A DNA stretch of 64,000 nucleotides from Argopecten irradians (Eukaryota > Mollusca > Bivalvia > Pectinida > Pectinidae): the NCBI RefSeq assembly GCF_041381155.1, contig NC_091136.1:45622284-45686283 (forward strand), in the 5' to 3' direction. This document shows, piece after piece, positions 11,571 to 24,800 of the stretch; within the stretch, counting starts at the first letter, position 1; every line of letters begins with the position of its first letter. The translations under genes and the position numbers were made by a program. The notes under the pieces are model-generated. The model saw only the letters and a list, made by a program, of their open reading frames with translations. It did no database searches and had not been told where the DNA came from.

Positions 11571-14265
11571 ATATTTTATCGTGTTAAACGATTCAGGATA
11601 TTTCTGTTGAAGTGATATCCCATATAAATGTTTGATCGTTCTGTTGTCCAAACACTGTTGTAGTTGTGTAGTTGACCACCGATATGTTATTGTCCTCGAT
11701 GATAATACATGTACTTATTTCAAGTTCGATGTATGTAGGGATATTGTTTAGAAACATTAGCTATGGTAGTCGGTAAATAATTCATTATTATGTTCTGATA
11801 TGTAAAAATGTCCTGATCAGCCAGGGAATATGTTATCAGTTTACATTTATGATTAACACATTTTATCGACCCATATTGTAATCGAAGTTAGTCGTTGCCT
11901 TTGGCTGTATGAAGAAGGTCATCAAGGTACAATGTTCAGATCTTCTACTTGTTATTAAGAGCTTCATTTGCAGAGATGTAGCCCAAAAGGTTGGAATATT
12001 GGGGTTTTATCCATAAATGCAATCATAAGCAACCCGTAAAAAACTATGTTGGGATATCATTTATCATTTGAACTCCACTAAACCTTACTACAGAAGATAA
12101 GCCACGAAGGCAGCGTCTTAGGATTAGTGTGGCTTGCAGGTGTAAGTAATGAAACATAAGGGTAATTAAGGCAGGAGAATTTCCTTCAATTATTTATCAT
12201 ACTGTAAGTGGTGGCGATGTAATTGAGTTCATAGATTGCACTGAGATAGAGTTATAACTAGGCGTAAGTGTCACACGGATGCCGAAAGGATTTTGAGTTT
12301 TCAGATTGCATGCATTCAAGGTGGTTGTCAATCAATTCATAACAGTAAACTTCACTTTTGGAATTTTCACTTCAGCGACTTTATTTGATTTCATTTGATC
12401 AGATTTCAGAACTATTGCTATTATTAATCATTTGGTGACAGTTCCTGGTGATTAGAAGTACAGAGGATGCTTTATCACCTAGACATGGGGTCTTTTTAGT
12501 GCTTGAACTAATTGTTTGTCAATGCCAGAGTGTTAATCATCAGGACACTGGGGTATGTAACCTTGTCTTTCACCTGAGGTAATACCGCCAGTAATGTATT
12601 TTCATACGATGCTGGTTTACGATTTTGGTTATGTTGAAAGCATTATCATGCTGTAGAGTTACCTTGTCTAATCGAAACCTGTAATAAAGTGCCTTATAAA
12701 ACGTTAGAGGGACACCATCGCCTCCCGTTCTTATCTTTGCCTTGTTCCTTGTTTTTTCATTACCTCGTATAATGTTGCGAATCTTTTATTAACTTCTTGA
12801 ACTAGACTTGTCATGTGTAATTTAGCAAGGGCTTCGAGGACCTTAAGGGTCATATTGCTATTGACACACACACAGTAAAGGAATATATACAAAGTACCAA
12901 ATGTGCTAAAAGTGCTCAACTTTTCTTGGAAATCAATTGAGAAAATTTGCCATAAGAACTCTAAGTACATGTAGTTAGTTTCGGATGTATTTGATCATTT
13001 TAAACATGAATGTCAAGATCATTCCAGTAAACAAATTGTCATCACATGCTATACTGTATTTTTAAGTGCTACATAACCATGAAGCAAAATGTGACAAGAA
13101 GAGTTGTTCCACGTTCTTTATGAAAAAGAAAGCATTTGATACCTATGAAATTCACAGTCGTATATCTATACGATTGAATAATTAATAAATCTAGAAAAAC
13201 GTTACGAAAGAATTGATAAAATTGTTTTTCAGACGAAATAATGTACATAAAGATGTAAGTATGCTGATGTAAGAGCGATACTTCACACACCGTGACCACA
13301 GTGGACATTGCTGGGATATCACAGTGATTCGAACTACTTCAATGTTCATTAGAACTGGTCTGTTTCCGATATTTATACCAATTACAGCGCACTCTTTGAC
13401 CGGGTTGTCCATTAAAAAGCAAATGCTCTTTGGAAATATGAAGACTGATATTGCGGGTACTGTGCATTTAAAACGTTCTAAGTAATTAACCCACATGTTC
13501 TTACCTGAAGAGGGCCTGATGTTTGCTATTTACCGTACCTTTTCATCATATGGCATCCACACACTGAGACTGTTTTGATATAAACACTTTTATTAACAGA
13601 CATGAAAAAAACCCAGATAATTCATAGTTTATGAAACGTTTGGGTATATCATGTATAAAGATAATGCAGATTAATTCTTCAAAGTATCCGTGTGCTTTAT
13701 CATAATAACTTTGTGTTTAAAAAAAAAAATATGTTACCCCTAGAAGTGACCACATAAAACTTCTCGTCGTTGAAATTTGAATTTTGGAAAACAACTGTAA
13801 GATGTTTCTCCTGTCGTCTTATACACAAATAGATAAAATGGTTTATTTATTACTCTACGTTTACCTAATCTACTGCCTGATAGTGTGAGTCCTCTATAGC
13901 TAAGCATGCAGTTATTAGCTCAATCTTAGTACATGTTTTCCGATATCGACTTCAGTATTATTAGCCTGGCCTCATGAAACGACGTGTACAGCTAATTTTC
14001 ATGCATTAAGGGTAATATGTTTTAGTAGCTTCTCCTTACAGCTAACAATACCGTAACAATACAATGCAAATTTTTACTGGTTGGTCTGATTGCTTATGTT
14101 TAAAGTTGTATTTCTTGTAATTTTCACCATCATAAACGCTCATAAAACATACAATGTGTGAATATCGATGCTTAAATATGATGGTTCAGATCCATGAAAG
14201 CACCAATATACTATTGACATAGCAGTAAACATCGCATGAAATAACCGCCACTGTCAACGCTATGT
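11571..14265. other. gene-free stretch
   Basis: AT-rich with short ORFs only. No repeats or splice-bounded coding were recognised. Confidence 0.4.
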
Positions 14266-14590
14266 TTCGGGTTATATCGGAAAACCGAGTTCCATCACGT
14301 GACCAACATCGGCGATACCCGAATAGATCAGAACCTGCCGGCTCGTATCACGTGGTCAATATCGGCAATACCCGTACAGATCGGAATAGATCGGAGGAAT
14401 AGTTCGGATACTTCCGAGCTATTTTAAACGTGTACACCTTAAAAATCAATATTCTAACTCAATGGTTTAATAACTTTGCGAATACGAACTTAACAAAAGT
14501 CGGTAAATATCGAAAGTTTAAAACTTAAAAAGGCGGCGAAAATATGTAGAACACTTTAAATATTTTTCTATGCCAAAAACTTAACGTCTG
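14266..14590 (+). repeat. dispersed repeat B, copy 2
   Basis: Second copy of the 320-bp repeat at 5820-6150. Its first part contains a local duplication: 'atcacgtgaccaacatcggc' and 'atcacgtggtcaatatcggc', each followed by a 'gatacccg' or 'aatacccg' block about 50 bp apart. Both versions carry a CACGTG E-box-like palindrome. No protein is encoded. Confidence 0.75.
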
Positions 14591-17500
14591 ATTAGCAACT
14601 AAGGTCATTTACGGACAATGCAATGTGTTGTGTGTGACGTTTACTTTGAGAAGTTGTGGTATATTTATGTTGTGTAACAACTCTTGTCTATTACATAGTC
14701 GCACAGAATTATACTGACAACGAACATTATATGCTTGGAGGCTTGGAGACAGAATTCAATATCCGCCTCAACTCAAAGTGACACGTCACTTAGATATAGA
14801 AATAAAATCGATAATTTTACGATCATGCAATAAGGAGACTGGTAAAATTGTACATAGTTTGTTTTATCCTATAGTAGCTCTTGAGGGCAAAAACATTGAT
14901 AGTCAATTTTAGAATATCAAACCTAATGTCAATTGAATTGATAAATGGTTGCAAACGTTGCCCTTTAATTCGTGTATTTTCAAATCTGTTTTAAATAGAA
15001 GTGTGACAAGAAGATAACAGCCAACTCTGGAGACTCCAATAGGTTTTACCTTATTTAAGAACCTAACTACACTATATATAGCTATTTCGTCGTTCTAGGA
15101 CTCATAGCAATATCATCATTCTGATTTCAGAAGATCAAGATTACACATCCAGTTGGTGTGACAAAATGACGTTGAAATCTTTCCAGCACCACAGTCTCGA
15201 TGCGTTGTTCTTATTTTGTTTTGGCAAAAACATGACAGCATGACTTGTTCTAACCATTGAACAACCTTAAGCACCTACAATAGTGTATAACTTGATTTGC
15301 CTCACAAGAACACTGAACGCGTCTTGTTAACCGAACTGCTAAATCAACCGAATAATTCGATCGTTATCATACGCCGATCGTAGATTACAGAAGGCCGGCG
15401 CCTCTGATTAGAAACGATTTCCGACTGTTTACCACAAATTACTGTAAGAAGCCTTGGCTGTACACTTGAAGTCGATAAATAGTCTCATGTTGGCTGTTAC
15501 CTTAAGTGTCCAACTATTAGCCACTGGGGTGGGTAGAATAAGATGTCGATTGCTGAGGCAAATTCTGCTTGGGATAATTGCCTCTTGTTGACCAATAAGT
15601 TCTAGACCTTATTGTGCTAAATAAAATACTGTTATCATTCCGCTACATTTGTCGATAAGATAGCTTTCCAAAACTCGTCTCTTGCTTACTACAAAAAATC
15701 TTTGCAAAGCTCTGCTGTACTCGTTTTGAATTTACAGAATATGATTCTGGCATGCTTATGTGGTTGGTTGAGTGATCGTGTATGTAGATGGTAACTGATA
15801 TTAATCAAGACACAAGGACTATAGTTTACGTCTCTGTTATAGGTCTATACTAAAATGAACAAAATGATTGGAAATATGCACGTCATATTATATCTTGGTT
15901 CGATATTTCAAAACAGGTATTCCCATCAAAAAGATATTGTCACTGTAAATGCTGTTCTGATTGGTCAATATTGATTAACCACATATTTCCACCACAAAAC
16001 CTTATATTTCACTGTGGAAAATGAAGAGTCGATCGCGTTTTCGATAGGAAGTAGATGCGGAGGAATTTTTTGGGCGCTAAGGTATGTGGCATGTGGTATG
16101 TGTCTTCTTGTAATAGTGTAATCCATGGCAATTTATTCTGCTATTATAAAAGATACAGTCATCCATCTTTCTTTGTGCTGATTATTAAGCAGGGACAGAC
16201 ACTTTGCCTCGACCAAGGGCATTTCCTTCTTTCACAGTATTAGAACAGTCAGTATCTAACGCTTGCATCAGATACTCCACATAATATCAGTATACACTGA
16301 CAGAACATATGGCTATGTAACAAAAGTTTTAAGCCTTCAAAAATATATAGAAGGGCTTTTAGAAATAATTATATACATACGTATACTACAAGTAAAACAA
16401 GCATCAAAATATAGTCTTGATTCGTTTTGTAATATGATATATAAACTGTTTCTGAAAGTAGATCAAAGTAGTATCATAAAACAGTTACCAAATATTACCA
16501 ACAGCACATATCTGTATTATTTTTGTAAATCGCTATTAGTTTACAGTAGAATGTATTTTAAACATTCATAAGATGTAAACTGCAATAACACATTAAATTT
16601 ACAATGTCCTGAATATCTCTATACAGTTAATCGATCTTCATATTGGCCCACTAATGAAGTACAATGACAGAAACACATAACAGATGTCCATTCTATTCTA
16701 TCAAAATGATAAATATCGAAATAGAAGACTTAAGGTACTTTTCCTCTAAGAGTTTTCTTTAATTTGCCATAGTCGCTCCAAGTTAAAAAGGTTTTTGCAC
16801 TTGTTGACAGATAGGACACTTTTAACATGTCTTGGCAACAGGTACACATGTCTACTTCACTCATAGGACCGAACGCTCAATTTAAGGCCAAAACATAAGG
16901 CAGTCTCAAAGACAATGGGAACAAGCAGAAAGCAATTAAAAAGAACAGAAACGATGATATCATAAACGTAGCCACGTGTTAGGAACATACAACTTTCATA
17001 CTTTACATCATGAAAGCGCATTCAGGTAGAACGCTCTATCTGTCGATGTGCACAATGATCAAAGTAATCTTACGCGACAATGTACATTTTCTCCGCTGAT
17101 ATTTAGAGAAAATAAAGTATGGTGAATTTCGTAAATTATTATCTAAAGTTTTTAAGAGTTAAAACATGATCGTGTAACGGACACTGAACACCAATGGTTG
17201 GTGTGTTTCTGCTAAACAATACTGTATGTTATTTGGGAGAACCTCGTACCTGATGTACCATCCCCTAGACAGTTCAGTTAACCTCAAGCAGTCGGTCGAT
17301 GATTGATAATCACCAATAGAAAAGTGGTTTGTATAATCATGGAGTCGTGCTTTTCTCCACGTAGTACTGGATGACACTGATTACTGGCACTAGCCATCTC
17401 GGGCTATATAGATTGGGAATACTCGCATGTAGATTGGATGCTTAGATACAAATAGTAATCATCCTTAACACAACCACCATCCGGCCATTACAGCTCTGCT

Positions 17501-17920
17501 CGCTCGTCCGAAAAATTAAAGGTGTCTGAATATGCTGAAAAGATTAATAGAATAATTGTCGAAATACAGCCTTATAATTTATATCTCTTTGTTTTGATAC
17601 ATCAATTACAAATGTAGTATTCCCAGCGTGAAATAAGTATTCTGACTGTCGAAAGCTTTTCAAAGCCATTTTATTTAATATTAATACATACACCCGGTAT
17701 TTCGTTTCTTTCCCGTTGATAAAACTACTCTAGGAAGTACACGAACATTCTGTGCGGAACCATTTTTTCCACGTATTCGTGCTGTATACACGTTTTAATT
17801 ACAGGAAATGTTGAGTACCACGACTTATTCACCATGACATTGGATGTGTACTTCCGGGAGTAGATACAAGATGATATGATAGATTTTGTAATGATTGTCT
17901 TTGCATCACCTCAATACAAC
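14591..17920. other. gene-free stretch
   Basis: Short ORFs only, such as those at 16055-16243 and 16263-16571, with no motif. A less AT-rich island at about 15340-15620 contains an imperfect inverted repeat (GAGGCAAATT / AATTGCCTC). One family A fragment lies at 16790-16930. Confidence 0.35.
16790..16930 (-). repeat. family A repeat, degenerate fragment
   Basis: On the minus strand it follows family A from the 'actgcctcac...ttggcc' block through the 'ttgagcg' block to the 'gccgagacac'-like block. It is old and truncated. Confidence 0.55.
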
Positions 17921-17924
17921 CAAA

Positions 17925-18062
17925 GTTTCACCAAACCATAACATTCATATTTACATGGTCTCAACATATAGCTGTCAACTTTCATTATTTCTACGGACAG
18001 ACCGACAGACTGATTCCAATATATACCCTCCCTAATTAGTTGCGAGAGTATAATATTACTAT
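17925..18062 (+). repeat. end of a dispersed repeat
   Basis: Contains 'acggacagaccgacagactg', then 'attccaatatat' and a 'gttgcgagagtataat' end. From memory, this combination is common at the end of high-copy repeats in bivalve genomes. Only the terminal part is recognised, and no internal coding was seen. Confidence 0.45.
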
Positions 18063-18419
18063 TTCCATTTTGAAATAAGCATAAAAGAGACTATTTCGAA
18101 TACCTTTCATTATTTCTTTATTTTTTATCTTGCTTTGTTGTTGTTGAATCCCGTCTCTGTATTTACAGTAGCTTGAGATTATAAGTTGCCTTCCCTGCTT
18201 GTGATTTTTATAGTACGATGGTCATCTATAGCAAACGCGGATATGCTGCTTGAGAGAACAGTATTTATTATAGATATGTCATACCTGCACCTCTGTTTCT
18301 GTCATATCCATTACAATGCTCTTCCCGCCATACTGCACGCAGACGAGCAGACGACATCACTTACAAGTTATTATTTCATTATTAAATAAATCAATTTGTC
18401 ATGAAATAGGCAAACTCAA

Positions 18420-18920
18420 TCAATATTTGTAGTGGTTGCGGCGAATACCCTTCTTTCCCACGGGGGAGAGAATTGCCGGAGCTCGTCTCCTTATTTCGCT
18501 CATATCGTCCCCCATACGAAACCATGGCGAAATTAATGACTGAGGACTATTCTATTCATAGCTGTTCCAACAATGTGATTACCCGTTTCATTGCCAGAAA
18601 GCCCTGCTAAAACTCTCTGCCAATTGGAAAGGTTCTACTTAATGATCTAAAATTAGCAAATCGAATTTGTTTCCCAATACGACACATAACAAAAGAGACG
18701 GTGTTGCTTGGAAATACTGCAGCAACAGCATAATAGGCTGGCTGATGGAATCGTGCGACTGGGAGCGTCTTTGATTCAGGCCTGACTCTTTCATAGCTAA
18801 TGATAGCAAGAATGAATGAATACTGCCATTTCAATATTCCATCGCTAATTGTTATGTAATTATATTGGACGATTTTGTTCGGATCTCCAAAACGTAGCTC
18901 CGCGGAATCATCTTTCGAAC
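18420..18920. other. balanced-composition island, possible conserved non-coding element
   Basis: About 500 bp with much less A/T bias and fewer homopolymers than its flanks. It contains several TAAT/ATTA homeodomain-like cores and ATGAATGAAT. A 75-codon minus-strand ORF (18834-18607) crosses it but shows no motif or clear exon limits. A regulatory role is inference only. Confidence 0.25.
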
Positions 18921-19825
18921 TTTTGATAGAAATGCAATATGTTAATGTAACGATTAATAGGGCTTATATGTGTTAACTGTCTTTTATATTACAGAAGAAA
19001 AGACATAAAATTTAGTCTTTTGATTGATGTTAATGGATATAACTATTTTTCGAAACCGACAGTATCGATGACAACCGCATGCGTGTTTCCCTTTCGAAGC
19101 GCAATTTTGCAGGCGAATTTCTTACAGTGCTTCCTCTTCACTGCATCACTGCCTTAGACACTCAAAAAAGCAGCATGCTTGGTCAAAAAACTGACAAGGA
19201 CGACTCGGCATTTTTTTAGCAATAATGCCGTTGAGCAATGTAAAAACTACTACGTCCTTTATTCGTTTCTATCGTCACCTCAGAAAATTAGAATATCCAA
19301 AAATATGCAGGGACATCTATAGGAAAGTAATTATGTTTTCAAATACTATAATCGATGGAAAGCCATATTAGACGTTTTTAGTAAAACCTATTACTAACAT
19401 ACCATCTTGCAATCAAACGTTTTACTTTTGCAATGTTTTAGTCCTTGTCAATTGCAATACCATATAGCAGGTTATTTTCACTGTCTTGATGATTTCGCGA
19501 TTTTGCGGTTCATCATAACTATCTAATACTCGAAATACTGCTGTTACGAAACGGGTAAATTATACATAGCCCTGTAGCGTGATTGTGAATTCTATTTAAT
19601 TAACCATCTAAACGGTCATTGTTTGCTATTCTATATCTTAGTTATCATTTGGGTTTTCGCATAGTTTCACTTTATATACTTGGTGTAGTATATTTTTTCA
19701 AACATGTATTGAACTTTCGTATATTCTCAATAAATATATGTAGTGTTGCTTTTTTTCTCATTTTATCAAAACATCTTGAAATGGAGTAAAAGATACTTCC
19801 ATTTCGCATTCTTTGCGGCATAAAC
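18921..19825. other. gene-free stretch
   Basis: AT-rich, with nothing recognised. Confidence 0.4.
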
Positions 19826-19829
19826 AAGG

Positions 19830-20230
19830 ACATTTTATTAGCCTCCCACCGTGAATTTGGGAGAGGGACTAAAGGTAGACATTGTATTTGGTATGTGGGT
19901 TCACCTTGGTGAGGCGAAGTGTTTGAACCAACACCATGAAACTGTGACCTATCCTTTGTCACCAGTATCATAACAAGATTGTATGGGAATGTATTTCCCA
20001 TACTACATAATATTGGGGCTGTATACTTGGTATGTGGGACCAACTAAGTAAGGCAATGTGTCATGTATCAAAATCAGGTTACTTTGACTTATATTTTGAC
20101 ATATACTTAGATTTAAAAAAAAACTTGTCCGTGATAAATCTCTTATACTATAATGCATTGGAGCTTCATAGATGATTGAATTACAAATCTTGGTCATTTA
20201 CCTGTATTTTGACTTTTGAACTCAATTACA
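19830..20230. repeat. dispersed repeat with an internal duplicated module
   Basis: The block 'ttggtatgtggg...tcacc...gaggcgaagtgt' near 19890 recurs as 'ttggtatgtgggaccaacta' plus 'aaggcaatgtgt' near 20030. Both are followed by 'aaaatcaggtt/ccatgaaactgtgac' type sequence. The wording resembles a widespread bivalve repeat, from memory. The 123-codon minus ORF across it (20043-19672) is not credited as a gene. Confidence 0.5.
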
Positions 20231-21355
20231 AAGAAACTAGTAAGTCTCTTTCTGCATTACAATGAAACCCAAGCATTATTACCAGTATATCAGTTAATAT
20301 GGGTAACGACAATACAGCCTTCTGACATACGACAAGAAACCTTCTTCATCAATTCTTGTAAGAAAATTGCTTTGCAGATACGGAAAAAGCAGAAACCTTA
20401 ATGTCCCGCCAATTATACAACATACGTACGGCTTCTGATGTTATCAAGTTTCGTTCAGGATTCACATACATTTACATCTGTACGTAACCTTCTGCTTCAT
20501 TACGGAAACACTGCTGACTTTAATGTTCCCTTAATTTCCATAAATAGTCCTTAATTTCTATAAATAGCCACATTTGGATAATTAACTTCGTTTATCAGTT
20601 ATTTGTATTCGTTGCTAGGGCAACGCCGATTCTACATATGTTGTAAATACTTCCATTTCGTGTTTGATTATTCACACGTGAATACATGTTTGCCCAAGGA
20701 TTGCCACTCTCTATTTATGGATGGTTTCAACTTATTATGCACATATCAACTAGAACCCCACCATGCTGTATCTCTAATTCTTTCGCGAACATTTGATATC
20801 TGTTGAACAAACGTAGAGAATCGCAATTGTCCTCAAAACACTGTTAAATATGGAATTGTATGCCACATAATATGAAAAAAAATGTCTAAAATTTCTGCAT
20901 CTTTAAATAGACGAATTGTATAAAGTTATCTTACGAGCTGATGCAATTGCCTTTGAACCATTTATCATTTTACAATTAAAAAACAACTTTTCAATAACTT
21001 ATCATATCATGTATTTTTTTCAATAAAACGATAACAATTGACATGTTTTAATAAAAAGGGGACTAAATATATGATTTTATTGTCATTTCTCCCTCCTATT
21101 GTCCCTTTTGTCCCTGCATCTCTTTCCACCTTCGACTTAAACGTTTGCTATTGTAATGAAGACTTTAGGTTCTGTCGACTTGCCGAGATACACATTAGCA
21201 TATGATTCCCTAGTTCTACGGCTGGTTCAAAATTGTGACTCAGTAAGACGTGCTGCTTATTATTATCCACGGTATATTTCAGTGATGTTACACTGCAAAC
21301 TAGTAGTAGGTTGGGGTCATCACAAGACAAAGCATCGGCATACCGCAGTCCATTA
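20231..21355. other. gene-free stretch
   Basis: Short ORFs only. I see nothing to annotate. Confidence 0.4.
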
Positions 21356-21825
21356 AACCTGCAGGCAGGGCGTTAGAATTATACATGCTGCCCCTACTGC
21401 ATGACCGTAAAAGGCGACTTAATTTAGGATTTTCTCTTTTCTTTCTTCCTACCTTACTACACCAACTCACTTTTGGCCCTCAGTTGAGCGCTCATACCTG
21501 TGAGGTAAGCTATGGGTTCTGTTCCCTGGCCGAGACACACAAAAGTCCATAGAAGTGGTAGTTTCTGCTCCTGCTAAGCGCTCAGCATACCGGGAGTAGG
21601 ACGACTGGTTCGCCCGTTGTCAGTATAATGTGACCGGGTGGAGTGTGTTGTTTGGTGGCACGCTTCGGTGATATAGCACTTTAAAAAGTTCCACTATACA
21701 AGAATATACCGCAGTCATCCAGAACACACACCGAACATTACATACACTAAACACACCGCATACATGGGAGGCCGTCCTTACATGTAGCACGTTAATTAAT
21801 CACACAAACAAACAAACAAACAAAT
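21356..21825 (+). repeat. family A dispersed repeat, longest copy
   Basis: The most complete copy in the window, about 470 bp. Order of blocks: the head 'gtaaaaggcgacttaattta', a T/C-rich stretch, 'ctcacttttggccctcagtt', 'ctgttccctggccgagacac', 'gtggtagtttctgctcctgc', 'tgtgttgtttggtggcacgc', 'gtgatatagcac', 'agttccactatacaagaata', then 'ggaggccgtccttacatg', 'acgttaattaatcac' and an (AAAC)n tail. The (AAAC)n tail and the 3' block shared with the SINE at 26941 indicate a retrotransposed, SINE-like non-autonomous element. No protein is encoded. Confidence 0.8.
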
Positions 21826-24800
21826 CTTAGACACATTCGCCACATTTATGCAAGCTGTATATAAGGCATAAAACGTCTTAAGTGTCTTATAAAGAATACA
21901 AATCAGCTGCTCTTTGACATCACAACGATAATTTAAAATATCATTATCATCATATGACAGCTAATATAAATGGCGTAAAGTTCCCCGCATAACATGTATA
22001 AAAGTTGATAAATTTTGACATACCATAAACATATCGACAAGGTTATGTAGTTGTACTTAGATATAACAATGGAATTATCATCTAATACATCAATATCCGT
22101 TTGGTAGAAGAAATCAAAAGGTATCATTTAAAAACATCTTGTATCATACTTAAAATACAAACACGATATTGTTTAAGATGTTTGCAAAAATAGACTTTTA
22201 CAGGATGTAATCATTTAAATTATTACAAGTCGATTGCGTTCGTCTTGTATTTCAGAAACGTAAATTGACAAGCTGCAACCCTAGACATAAACAGTTTTAA
22301 GGATCCCCAGTCGAAACTGTTGAACCAATATAGCATCTAGTATAATCTAGGTTATCGTTTCCAGATATCAATTCATAAAAACATTATGGCTACTTGCCTG
22401 AAGACATAAGACATGACGGGAGCTTTCAACATGAATTAAAATCTTTTGTGGCATAAAATAGTTCCTTCCTCCCCATTTGTTGGTGGATTGATTGTGCTTA
22501 CTGTACCTCGCTGTCGCATAACAGCAAATAACAAGTGAGGATAAAGCTGTAGTTGTACCAACATTGAACCTGAAGAGAACTTCCTTAATTCCTAAACTCA
22601 TTCTGTTTACCACATATTTATGATATAGTAAATAGAATTACGATAAACATGATTAGTATAATTAGTGTAGACCACACATAAATGTATTGCGGATCGTATG
22701 TTTTGGCGAGGAAGTCATTTTCCACTTGTCCTTACTCCATCTCTGGGATACATCTTCTGAAAACACATAGGACCGTTGTAAAGTACTGACCTTACTTCGG
22801 TGGCTATCTACCTCAAATACCTTGTACGTTTTTATATGACAGTATCAAATCAAATACGCCAAACCACATGTTTACTTTTCGCAGTTATTGCAATGTTTGC
22901 GTTACAGACGGAGCGGTATAACACTATTACTCAAGTAACTATTAAAATAATTTATTTAAATAAATTTTAATTGGTTCTAGATATTTTAAATGTGTGTTCA
23001 CATTTACTTTATCCACAAGAATCTGCTGTGAGACTACTGTAGAAATATGTTGTTACTTAAACGAAAAAATAACAAAACAATTATGACACGAAACCGCTTT
23101 TTTGATAACTAGACATTTTAATCAGTAGGCTTTTCAGATAAATAATATGATATTTAGACCGCTTTCCTCTAGATTTTCAAAAAGAAACGAACTTACTATG
23201 TAGATACACATTCTTATTCCTGTTGTCTCGTGGTTATCTATATTCATTTCAACAAATTTTATTGACAAGATGTTTAGTCAAACGGATTGAATAACAGCTA
23301 AAGCCTATATAAATTATTTCCTTGATCCAGTCAGGAACATGTCGTGGTTATCTACCTCGATAACGATCTATATTTGATTAGATATGAACTTCATTTTAAA
23401 TGACATTTGTTCAAGTTATTTTTATATAAGAATTATTGTTTTCATATGATATGTCAAAATATTTCAAACACGGCTACATGATGGTTGCATGTCTTTCATA
23501 CTTAGTTCGGCGCATAACAGGTATTTTTGACAAACGTAAGAACGTCTTTATCAACAACACGCTTTGTTTGCATATAAACTTTATCAAAATACAAGGGTCA
23601 TTTTGACACTGACTTTATACTGGTAGCTAACGAATAGCGCTGGCAGCTATCACTACCGTATCACTGTCATTTTGTGTAATTAAAGTAACGTGTAAATGTT
23701 TGCTCGATTCCCCACTATGTTGTTTGATCAAAAAACATAATATTATTGCCTGCCTTGTGTAAACACAACTACACAGATTAGTTATCGAATCCTACTACGG
23801 TCTATTATTTCAGGATCCGTACGCACTCGGTACACCTCGAAAATGTAGGTCCATTCTATGATGTATGGCGTTGCTATGTCTGTAATTACATATAACATTA
23901 ATACGAAACACACATCGTGCATCGGACATACCAGACCAAAACAAACATATCAGAACATAAACGATGGAGGGTAGGAGAACAATCCCCCATCTTGACGTTG
24001 CCGTAGCTTTTATATACATATTCCTGCTGCAATTGGTGGTGCAGGAAGACCATACTATATCATGTGTCCAAACATAAGAAGTTTTTTTAGATTCCTGGGA
24101 TAGGGTGTCAAGTTAACAAACATGATGGAAGGCGTGTAATATAAACTGACAGGTTGTTTCCGTGGGATGATTGCCTCCACCTTTCTGCAAAGTGACTGCA
24201 GCTGTTATTATCACAAGCTATCCGTGACTGGTATAGATATCAACACTTAGTATACCACGTACCTACGGTCAGCACCGCACAGACAGTACTAGGGTACGTA
24301 CACTAGTTTAATCTTTGTAATACTGGTACTGTATTTAGCTCAAAATCTATCAAAACTGTCTGATTTTGTAATCTTATGCATGTAAATCATGGTTATGCAT
24401 TAACATTTTGGTAGGTAATCAACGTAGTTTTACTATCAATTTAACGATGCACTCATCAGCAATAACTGATGTTTAATCGTGCACATATGGGTCTGATTAA
24501 CAGATCGATACATATAAAATAATTAATTTTGCTCTTGCTGCATGGGCAATCAATACTTTATTCCATATAGGACATAGTGCCATATTTATTTCCGGACGCA
24601 ACTAATGATTTTTAATTTTATTATCATAAAGTAAAATAAGGGCTCAAACTCTTCAATGGTATCAGTGTTGTGAAGTAAGAAACTTTTCTAACAGAAGACA
24701 AATATTCATTCGTCTGCTAAGGTTTTTTTGTAGCGAGAAAATAGTATTCCCCTGACAGTGTAGCATCTTTAATACTAAGAGTTATTATATTTTAAATGTC

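Noticed and set aside
19672..20043. 123-codon minus-strand ORF
   Set aside because: Overlaps a dispersed repeat with a duplicated module. No motif.
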